From NCBI RefSeq assembly GCF_000956545.1, contig NZ_JYIT01000052.1, positions 1 to 36,615 of the forward strand: 36,615 bases of DNA, given 5' to 3'. The notes beneath the pieces are model-generated. The model saw only the letters and a list, made by a program, of their open reading frames with translations. It searched no databases and was not told the origin of the DNA. The translations under genes were made by a program, and so were the position numbers. Below, in pieces: positions 16,104 through 22,211 of this stretch (positions are counted from its first letter, which is position 1; every line of letters begins with the position of its first letter). This DNA is from Microbacterium azadirachtae (lineage in GTDB: Bacteria; Actinomycetota; Actinomycetes; Actinomycetales; Microbacteriaceae).

Positions 16104-16973
16104 ATGGCTGAGTCCCGCACCGCCGAGTTCACCGACGCACACGGCATCGCGATCGTCTACGACGTGCATCCCGTCGCCGACGGCGTGAGGCCCAGAGGCG
16201 TCGTCCAGCTCCTGCACGGCGTGGGGGAGCACGCGGGCCGCTACGGCAGCCTGATCGCCGAGCTCACGGCGGCCGGGTTCATCGTGTACGCCGACGACCA
16301 CCGCGGACACGGGCGCACCGGCATGAAGCAGCACGGCGACGCGTCCCGGCTCGGACGGCTCGGTCCCGGCGGACTGCGGGCGGTCGTCGCCGACGTCTGG
16401 CACCTCACGGAGCTGATCCGCGCCGAGAACCCCGGACTCCCGCTCGTCCTTCTGGGCCACTCCTGGGGGTCGTTCCTCTCGCAGATGGTGCTCGACGCGC
16501 ACCCCGACGCGTACGACGCCGTCGTCCTCTCCGGATCCGCCCATCGCACCCCGAGCGACCTGAACTCGATGCCGCTCAACGCCCGGTGGAAGGGTCCGGA
16601 GGCCCACGGGCTCGAGTGGCTGTCCCGCGACCCCGCCGTATGGGCGGAGTTCCGCGCCGACCCGCTCACGACCGAGGTGCCGCTGCTGAAGCTGTTCGGC
16701 CCGATCGAGGCCGTGCGGCTCTACGGCCGCCCGCACCGCGACTATCCGCGCGACGTCCCAGTGCTGCTGATGGTCGGCCGGGACGATCCGGTCGGCGGGC
16801 CGCGCAGCGTGCACCGTCTGGCCGACGACTACCGCAACCGCTCCGGCCTCAGCGACGTGACGACGCTCGTGTACCCGGATGCGCGCCACGAGATCTTCAA
16901 CGAGCTGCAGCAGGCGGAGGTGCGGGCGGATCTGCTCGCCTGGCTGGACAAGCACATCCCGTCGCGGGACTGA
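16104..16973 (+). CDS. Alpha/beta hydrolase, monoacylglycerol-lipase-like
   Basis: A 289-residue serine hydrolase of the Hydrolase_4 (monoglyceride lipase / lysophospholipase) group. The oxyanion-hole region is VVQLLHGVGEHAGRY, the nucleophile Ser120 is in LLGHSWGS, the acid is Asp227 or Asp228 in VGRDDPVG and the base is His262 in DARHEIFNE. ADDHRGHGRT is the conserved strand after the oxyanion hole. There is no signal peptide, so it should act in the cytoplasm on acylglycerols or similar esters; the exact substrate cannot be read from sequence. It lies 65 bp upstream of the lipoate ligase, which has its own -10. Confidence 0.92.
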   Translation: MAESRTAEFTDAHGIAIVYDVHPVADGVRPRGVVQLLHGVGEHAGRYGSLIAELTAAGFIVYADDHRGHGRTGMKQHGDASRLGRLGPGGLRAVVADVWHLTELIRAENPGLPLVLLGHSWGSFLSQMVLDAHPDAYDAVVLSGSAHRTPSDLNSMPLNARWKGPEAHGLEWLSRDPAVWAEFRADPLTTEVPLLKLFGPIEAVRLYGRPHRDYPRDVPVLLMVGRDDPVGGPRSVHRLADDYRNRSGLSDVTTLVYPDARHEIFNELQQAEVRADLLAWLDKHIPSRD

Positions 16974-17026
16974 GGCATGTCCTCATCCGAGGCCTCCCCG
17001 CACGCCGCCGCCCGTCCCGCGCCGCG

Positions 17027-17032
17027 TAGGCT
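17027..17032 (+). promoter_or_regulatory. -10 element of a leaderless start
   Basis: TAGGCT, six bases (GGAGCG), then the GTG start of the lipoate ligase at 17039. Confidence 0.5.
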
Positions 17033-17038
17033 GGAGCG

Positions 17039-18088
17039 GTGCACGGTGAGTACAAGGTTCCTGGCGGCAAGCTGGTCGTCGTCGACTTCGAGGTGACGGA
17101 CGGCGCGATCGCCGACTTCCGGCTGGCGGGCGACTTCTTCCTCGAACCGGACGACGCGCTCGACGACATCAACGCCGCCGTCACGGGGCTGCCGGTCGAG
17201 ACCGATGCCTCCGGGATCGCCGCCGCCGTGCGCGCGGCGCTCCCCGACGGCGCCCAGCTGCTGGGACTCACGCCCGAGGCGGTCGGCACGGCCGTGCGAC
17301 GGGCGCTCGTGACCGCGCCCGGCTGGCGCGACTTCGACTGGGAGATCCTGCACGAGAAGGCGGTGTCCCCGCGCATGAACCTCGCGCTCGACGAGGTGCT
17401 CACCACCCGGGTCGGCGAGGGGCGGCGCCGCCCGACGCTGCGGATCTGGGAGTGGGACGAATCCGCGGTCGTGATCGGATCCTTCCAGTCCTATCGCAAC
17501 GAGGTGGATCCGGCGGGCGCGGCCGCGCACGGGTTCGACGTCGTGCGGCGGATCTCAGGCGGCGGAGCGATGATGATGGCCGCGGGCCAGATCATCACCT
17601 ACTCGCTGTACGTGCCGGCGTCGCTCGTGCAGGGCATGACCTTCGCCGACTCCTACGCGTTCCTCGACGACTGGGTGCTGCAGGCCCTGCGCTCGCTCGG
17701 GATCGACGCCACCTACCAGCCGCTCAACGACATCGCCGGACCCAGCGGCAAGATCGGCGGTGCCGCGCAGAAGCGGCTCGCCAACGGCGGCGTGCTGCAC
17801 CACGCCACGCTGTCGTACGACATCGACGGCCAGATGATGACCGAGGTGCTGCGCATCGGTCGCGAGAAGCTCAGCGACAAGGGCACGGCTTCCGCCGCGA
17901 AGCGCGTGGATCCGCTGCGCAGTCAGACCGGGCTCACCCGCGCCGAGATCATCGAGCGCTTCAAGGGCACGTTCCGCTCGCTCACGGGCGCCGAGGACGG
18001 CGCGATCTCCGCCGACGAGTACGAGGCCGCGGAGGAGCTGGTGCGCACGAAGTTCGGCACCGAGGCGTGGCTGCACCGCGTCCCGTGA
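17039..18088 (+). CDS. lplA: Lipoate-protein ligase with N-terminal accessory domain
   Basis: A 349-residue protein that would attach lipoate (or octanoate) to E2 and GcvH domains through an acyl-AMP. The BPL/LPL catalytic domain lies in about residues 100-310: SPRMNLALDEVLTT, VVIGSFQSYRNEV, RRISGGGA (~170-177) and Lys238 in GPSGKIGGAAQK, which matches the catalytic lysine region. Residues 1-90 (HGEYKVPGGKLVVVDFEVTDGAI, DDALDDINAAVTGLPVE) look like the lipoate-ligase accessory domain, which is C-terminal in E. coli LplA; here it comes first. The start is a leaderless GTG. The stop overlaps the GTG of the methyltransferase (GTGA). A transferase role rather than free-lipoate ligase is possible for this family. 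Confidence 0.9.
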   Translation: MHGEYKVPGGKLVVVDFEVTDGAIADFRLAGDFFLEPDDALDDINAAVTGLPVETDASGIAAAVRAALPDGAQLLGLTPEAVGTAVRRALVTAPGWRDFDWEILHEKAVSPRMNLALDEVLTTRVGEGRRRPTLRIWEWDESAVVIGSFQSYRNEVDPAGAAAHGFDVVRRISGGGAMMMAAGQIITYSLYVPASLVQGMTFADSYAFLDDWVLQALRSLGIDATYQPLNDIAGPSGKIGGAAQKRLANGGVLHHATLSYDIDGQMMTEVLRIGREKLSDKGTASAAKRVDPLRSQTGLTRAEIIERFKGTFRSLTGAEDGAISADEYEAAEELVRTKFGTEAWLHRVP

Positions 18089-19140
18089 GCGGCGCTCCAG
18101 AGCCGGTCGCCGAGCCGACCCCGGTCGCTGCGCCGACCCCGGTCGCTGAGCCTGTCGAAGCGTCCGCGGCCGTCACGGCAGCGTCGCCCGCGCCGGGCAT
18201 CGGGGCTGTCGAGATCGTGCACGGGGAGGCGCTCGACGTCGCCCGCACCCTGCCGGACTCCGCGTTCACGCTGATCTACCTGGATCCGCCGTTCAACACC
18301 GGTCGCACGCAGGAGCGGCATGTCGTCTCCAGCCGCCGTGCCGACCGTCCGGCGGACACGACGCAGGAGATCCCGGATGCCGGCGAACCTGGATCCGCGG
18401 AATCCCGCGGGACGAACACCGACGGCACCCTGGATCTCCGGCGTTCGGTACCGGGGCGCGAAGTGAACCACGGGTTCCATGGGCACCGCTACGAGCGGGT
18501 GCGCGAGCTGCTGCACGCCTACGACGACCGGTTCGACGACTACGGAGACTTCCTCATGCCGCGGCTGGAGGAGGCCTGGCGGCTCCTCGCCGACGACGGC
18601 ACGCTCTACCTGCACCTCGACTACCGCGAGGCGCACTACGCGAAGGTCATGCTCGACGCGGTGTTCGGTCGGGAGTGCTTCCTGAACGAGATCATCTGGG
18701 CCTACGACTACGGCGCGAAGCCCCGCACCCGCTGGCCCACCAAGCACGACACGATCCTCGTCTACGTTAAGACGCCGGGAGGGCACGTGTTCAACGTCGA
18801 CGACGTCGAGCGCGAGCCGTACATGGCGCCGAGCCTGGTGAGCGCCGCGAAGCGCGAGCGCGGCAAGCTCCCGACGGACGTGTGGTGGCACACGATCGTT
18901 CCCACCACCGGGCGCGAGAAGACCGGCTACCCGACGCAGAAGCCCGAGGGGATCCTGCGTCGCATCGTGCAGGCGTCCAGCCGTCGTGGCGACCGGGTTC
19001 TGGATCTCTTCGCCGGATCCGGCACGACCGGCGCCGTCGCGTCCGCTCTGGGTCGCGACGCCCTGCTCGTCGACGTGAGCTCCGAGGCCGTGCGCGTGAT
19101 GCGCGAGCGCATCCCGCACGCGACCGTGCAGGAGCACTGA
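18085..19140 (+). CDS. Site-specific DNA methyltransferase (beta-class N6A/N4C), orphan
   Basis: A 351-residue amino-methyltransferase. The catalytic motif LDPPFNTG (Asp67) precedes the SAM-binding motif DLFAGSGTTG (309-313 FAGSG), the order of the beta class. LNEIIWAYDYG, TKHDTILVYVK and GYPTQKPEGILRRIV are family landmarks. A region of about 50 residues after DPPFNTG is polar and poorly ordered (RTQERHVVSSRRADRPAD...). The GTG start overlaps the lplA stop. The first ~30 residues are Pro/Ala/Glu repeats made from an 18-bp tandem DNA repeat, so the functional start may be further downstream. There is no restriction endonuclease nearby; an epigenetic or regulatory role is inferred. The recognition sequence is unknown. 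Confidence 0.9.
   Translation: MSGAPEPVAEPTPVAAPTPVAEPVEASAAVTAASPAPGIGAVEIVHGEALDVARTLPDSAFTLIYLDPPFNTGRTQERHVVSSRRADRPADTTQEIPDAGEPGSAESRGTNTDGTLDLRRSVPGREVNHGFHGHRYERVRELLHAYDDRFDDYGDFLMPRLEEAWRLLADDGTLYLHLDYREAHYAKVMLDAVFGRECFLNEIIWAYDYGAKPRTRWPTKHDTILVYVKTPGGHVFNVDDVEREPYMAPSLVSAAKRERGKLPTDVWWHTIVPTTGREKTGYPTQKPEGILRRIVQASSRRGDRVLDLFAGSGTTGAVASALGRDALLVDVSSEAVRVMRERIPHATVQEH
18103..18162 (+). repeat. 18-bp tandem repeat (three copies) ending in a REP-like word
   Basis: Three units start at 18103, 18121 and 18139, each beginning CCGGTCGC and translated as PVAEPT, PVAAPT and PVAEPV. The third runs into GCTGAGCCTGTCGAAGCG (18145-18162), which I recall as a scattered repeat word in Microbacteriaceae genomes. 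Copies differ by one to four bases. Confidence 0.7.
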
Positions 19141-19146
19141 GCCGCT

Positions 19147-19177
19147 GCTTCGGGCGGTGCGACGCGCCGCCCGAAGC
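19147..19177. terminator. Hairpin between convergent methyltransferase and PHP genes
   Basis: Arms GCTTCGGGCGG (19147-19157) and CCGCCCGAAGC (19167-19177) pair perfectly over 11 bp with a 9-base loop, in a 52-bp gap between two converging genes. There is no T-run, as is usual in high-GC actinobacteria. Confidence 0.65.
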
Positions 19178-19192
19178 TCGGAGGCGCCTTCG

Positions 19193-20929
19193 TCAGCGCA
19201 CGTCGACGAACACCGGGTTGGCGTAGAACCAGGTGTCCTTCCACGGATCGCCCTCGCCGTCGCCGTGCCGCTGCGGGCCGGCGGGATCCACCGACGCGCC
19301 GTAGTAGCCGGCGCCGTGGCGGTTGCCGTCGCTGCCCCTGAGTCGCAGGTAGAACGGCCGGTCGACCCGTTCGAACACGTGCGTCAGGGTGAACGTGCCG
19401 CGACGGCCGGTGGTGTCGAACTGGCGCACCACACGCGTCTCGGGAGCCCGCATCGCATCGGCGTCCGACGAGGGGCCGGTGAGCGGGCCCGCGATGACGT
19501 CGACGTGCGCGAGCTGCGGCAGGATCCCGGCGGCGTTCACGTCCTCCGTCGCCGTCACCGTGATCGTGACGACGACGTCCTGCCCGCGCTTCGCCGTGAG
19601 CCGGCCGCCGAGCGTCACGGTGGTGCTCGCGGCATTGCCCCAGCCGCCGCCGTTCCCCTTGCCGCGTCCGGTGCCCTTGCCGGGCATCGTGGCGCCGACG
19701 CGGACGTCCAGACCGCTCAGGAGATGGCCGTGGTCGACCCACATGCGACCGAGCCGCATCGCCTCGAGCACACCGGCGTAGGAGCGGGTCGTGACGCCGG
19801 TGTGCAGGCGGGAGAACTGCCCCGGCCAGAAGTCGCTGCCGCCCTGGGGCACGCCGGTGTCGATGGGATCCGGCCGCATCCCTCGCACCGCCCAGCGATC
19901 GAACTCGCTCGGCAGGCTGGCGTAGGGCTCACCGGCCGGGTAGTCGCCGATCCGCCAGGTGTCCTTCACCGTGAGGTGGTTGTCGGAGTTCGAGGTGATC
20001 CAGAACGGGCGGTCCTCGGCGAGCAGCGCGTCCCAGAGGCCGCCGACGGTGGCGGTCGCCCAGTCGAATCCGCCGTAGGGACGGTAGGCGTCGGCCGGGT
20101 AGCCCGCCCAGCTGTCGGGGCGCGGGGCGTTGACGTACTCTCCGCGCTGGTCGCCGGGACCCGCGTTCTGGCTGATCGCGGAGCCCTGTGCGCCGGGTGC
20201 GCCCTCCATGCCGATGAAGACAGCGGGATCCGCGTCCCTCCACGCACGGATCTCGTGCGGGGAGTCGATGCCGAGCCGCATGGGGTGGTTCGCGAGCACC
20301 ACGGCGTCGCCGATCGCGCCGGCGGCCTTCTGCGCACCCAGCCAGGCGACCGCCTCGGTGGCGCGACGGCCGTACTCGGCGGCCTGCGCGTCATCCTGGG
20401 GCTTGTCCCAGCCGTTGAGCTTGCCGTCCCACGCGAGCTCGAAGGCGCGCAGGATCCGGATGTCGTCCGCTCCGGGGGCGATGAGCACGGAGGCGTGCTC
20501 GGCTGCCGGGATGTACCACTCCAGTCCCTGGAAGATCAGCATCCCGCGGGTGTCGCGCTCCTGCTGGATGAGGTCGCGCGCGGTGGGCAGCCCGCGCTCC
20601 GCGTGGGCGAAGTTGCTGTGCTCGGTGAACGCGAGCCAGTCGATCCCGTAGTGCTGGGCGGCGTCGAGCTGCTGGGCCATGCGGTACTTGGCGTCGTGGC
20701 TGAACTGGGTGTGCACGTGATGGTCGCCCACGAGCCAGGACAGCTGCGGGTCGGCGGCGGGACGGGAGGCGGGGGCGGCGGCCATCGCCGCTCCTGCACC
20801 GCCGAAGGCCGAGAGCCCGCCGGCGGCGAGGGCGATGCCGGCGGTGCGGAGGATCTCGCGGCGCGAGAATCCGAGCGTGCGCAGCTCGGCGTCGAGGGCG
20901 TGGCGGTGCGGTGCGTCGTGATCGTGCAT
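19193..20929 (-). CDS. Tat-exported PHP-domain / CehA-McbA-type metallohydrolase
   Basis: A 578-residue protein. The N-terminus carries a Tat signal (FSRREILRTAGIALAAGG... AMAAAP, residues ~21-52). The PHP-type metal-binding core follows: GDHHVHTQFSHD (~68-79), WLAFTEHSNFAH, LANHPMRLGID and SNSDNHLTV, all supplying His/Asp ligands. This pattern matches the CehA/McbA family of exported metallohydrolases, which from memory includes carbaryl hydrolases and phosphoesterases. The last ~150 residues, after a Gly/Lys-rich linker (GKGTGRGKGNGGG), form a beta-rich domain. It likely folds with metals before export and acts outside the cell. The substrate is unknown; an ester or phosphoester is the family-level guess. 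It may be controlled by the repeats at 20941-21028. Confidence 0.87.
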   Translation of the reverse strand: MHDHDAPHRHALDAELRTLGFSRREILRTAGIALAAGGLSAFGGAGAAMAAAPASRPAADPQLSWLVGDHHVHTQFSHDAKYRMAQQLDAAQHYGIDWLAFTEHSNFAHAERGLPTARDLIQQERDTRGMLIFQGLEWYIPAAEHASVLIAPGADDIRILRAFELAWDGKLNGWDKPQDDAQAAEYGRRATEAVAWLGAQKAAGAIGDAVVLANHPMRLGIDSPHEIRAWRDADPAVFIGMEGAPGAQGSAISQNAGPGDQRGEYVNAPRPDSWAGYPADAYRPYGGFDWATATVGGLWDALLAEDRPFWITSNSDNHLTVKDTWRIGDYPAGEPYASLPSEFDRWAVRGMRPDPIDTGVPQGGSDFWPGQFSRLHTGVTTRSYAGVLEAMRLGRMWVDHGHLLSGLDVRVGATMPGKGTGRGKGNGGGWGNAASTTVTLGGRLTAKRGQDVVVTITVTATEDVNAAGILPQLAHVDVIAGPLTGPSSDADAMRAPETRVVRQFDTTGRRGTFTLTHVFERVDRPFYLRLRGSDGNRHGAGYYGASVDPAGPQRHGDGEGDPWKDTWFYANPVFVDVR

Positions 20930-20940
20930 CGGGCGCTTCC

Positions 20941-21028
20941 TTCGGAGTCGGGACCTTCGGAGTCGAGGACCCTCGGGACCCTAGGGAGCGGAGATGGACG
21001 GGGAGGAAACATCCGATGTCACGGATGT
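20941..21028 (-). promoter_or_regulatory. Repeats upstream of the PHP gene
   Basis: TTCGGAGTCG occurs at 20941-20950 and again at 20956-20965, a 15-bp period, directly before the start codon. Further upstream ACATCCG (21009-21015) and CGGATGT (21022-21028) form an inverted repeat with a 6-base centre, a plausible operator. No regulator gene is adjacent other than the LysR gene. Confidence 0.4.
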
Positions 21029-21063
21029 GGCCAGGTGTGCGTGGCATCCGGGGCACGAGGCTG

Positions 21064-21146
21064 CGACGATCTGCACACGGTGTCGCGATCCGCACGCCGA
21101 TCGGGGGTGATCGTGTGCAGATCGTCGAGTGGTGTGCAGATCGTCG
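21064..21146. repeat. Three copies of a 15-bp word, one inverted
   Basis: CGACGATCTGCACAC at 21064-21078 is the exact inverse of GTGTGCAGATCGTCG, found at 21113-21127 and again at 21132-21146. The first and second copies can form a 15-bp stem with a 34-base loop. The block lies just beyond the stop of the LysR gene and could end its transcript or be a REP-type element. Confidence 0.7.
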
Positions 21147-21189
21147 CGCGAGGGTGCCGAAGGCCCCGACGGGCCGGCGGCTGGGCCGT

Positions 21190-22080
21190 TCAGCGGTGCG
21201 GCCGCCGATGCTGGGCGAATGCGTCGGCCAGCGCCGCGCGGACCACGCCGATCGCCTCGGAGGCGCGCGTCGACTCCCGCACCGCGGTGAACACCTCCCG
21301 CACGGGGGATCCGGGCAGCTCGGACAGCGTGACCCGCGCGGGCGCGTCCCCCCAGATGAGGTCGGGGAGCATCCCGACGGCATGGCCCGCTTCGATGAGC
21401 CGCACGTGCGCGGTCAGATCCGCCGCCTCGAAGCGCACGTCTGGCTCGAACCCGGCGGCCCGGCACTGCTGCACCGCCCACTGCCGGGCCGCGGATCCGA
21501 CGGGCTCCATGACCCAGGCGCGGTCGCGCAGGCGATCGAGGGACACGGGGAGGTCGCCGGACGGCAGGGCGAGGCGGATCGGGTCCTCTCCGATCAGCTC
21601 GTGCACGCTGCCCGGGTGCCGCTCGCGCGTGTGCCCCGGGTACTGCTCGGCGATCACGAGGTCGAAGCGCCGTGCCGTCAGCTCGAACAGGCCCTCCTCG
21701 GGCGGGGCCTCGGTCATCTGCACGCGCAGGTGCGGATGCGTGGTGGCCAGGGCGGTGAGCGCCGCGGGCACGATCGTCTCGGCCGCGGTCGGCATCGCGC
21801 TGATGCGCACCGCCTCGGCGGGTGCCTGGGCGAGCGCCTGCCTGGCCTGCTCGTCGAGCTCGAGGGCGCGGGCGGCGTGCGCGGCGAGGGCGCGCCCCTC
21901 CGGCGTCAGCCGGATCCGGCGCCCGTCCGGTTCGAGCAGGGCGACGCCGGCCTCGCGCTCCAGCAGGGCCAGCTGCTGCGAGACGGTCGACGGGCTGTAC
22001 GACAGGGATTGCGCGACCTCCGCGATCGTCCCGCGCAGCGCGAACTCGTGCAGCAGGCGCAGCCGGCGCAGCTCCAGCAC
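21190..22080 (-). CDS. LysR-family transcriptional regulator
   Basis: A 296-residue LTTR. The N-terminal winged helix reads LRRLRLLHEFALRGTIAEVAQSLSYSPSTVSQQLALLEREAGVALLE, a standard LysR DNA-binding domain, followed by a linker helix and a two-lobe effector domain from ~residue 90 (AVRISAMPTAAETIVPAALTALA, FDLVIAEQYPG, LIEAGHAVGMLPDLIWG). The start is the GTG at 22080 with AAGGAGG 7 nt upstream. It is divergent from putA2, with a 131-bp shared control region that contains LTTR-like sites, so it probably activates putA2 in response to proline or a related compound (inference from arrangement). The ligand cannot be read from the sequence. Confidence 0.93.
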   Translation of the reverse strand: MLELRRLRLLHEFALRGTIAEVAQSLSYSPSTVSQQLALLEREAGVALLEPDGRRIRLTPEGRALAAHAARALELDEQARQALAQAPAEAVRISAMPTAAETIVPAALTALATTHPHLRVQMTEAPPEEGLFELTARRFDLVIAEQYPGHTRERHPGSVHELIGEDPIRLALPSGDLPVSLDRLRDRAWVMEPVGSAARQWAVQQCRAAGFEPDVRFEAADLTAHVRLIEAGHAVGMLPDLIWGDAPARVTLSELPGSPVREVFTAVRESTRASEAIGVVRAALADAFAQHRRPHR

Positions 22081-22093
22081 GGTCAGCCTCCTT

Positions 22094-22130
22094 CATTCGG
22101 ATAATTCGAATGATACTCGTCACGAATGAT
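22094..22130. promoter_or_regulatory. Candidate LysR binding sites between lysR and putA2
   Basis: CATTCG-N7-CGAATG (22094-22112) is a perfect interrupted palindrome with a 19-bp span, containing the T-N11-A pattern of LysR sites. CGAATGAT recurs at 22107-22114 and 22123-22130, 16 bp apart, giving a promoter-proximal half site. This is the usual recognition-plus-activation layout. Confidence 0.65.
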
Positions 22131-22135
22131 CGCTT

Positions 22136-22167
22136 TTGCTGCAGGGAAGTCGGCTCCATGCTGGGAG
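22136..22167 (+). promoter_or_regulatory. Promoter-region block shared by both putA genes (copy 2)
   Basis: TTGCTGC, 14 variable bases, then CATGCTGGGAG, as at 784-815. TTGCTG and CATGCT are possible -35 and -10 words. The ATG inside the block opens a 10-codon frame, MLGASPRACA (22158-22190), which ends 21 bases before the putA2 start and might be a leader peptide. Confidence 0.5.
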
Positions 22168-22211
22168 CATCCCCGCGCGCGTGCGCGTGACCCCGACCCC
22201 CACGAGGAACC

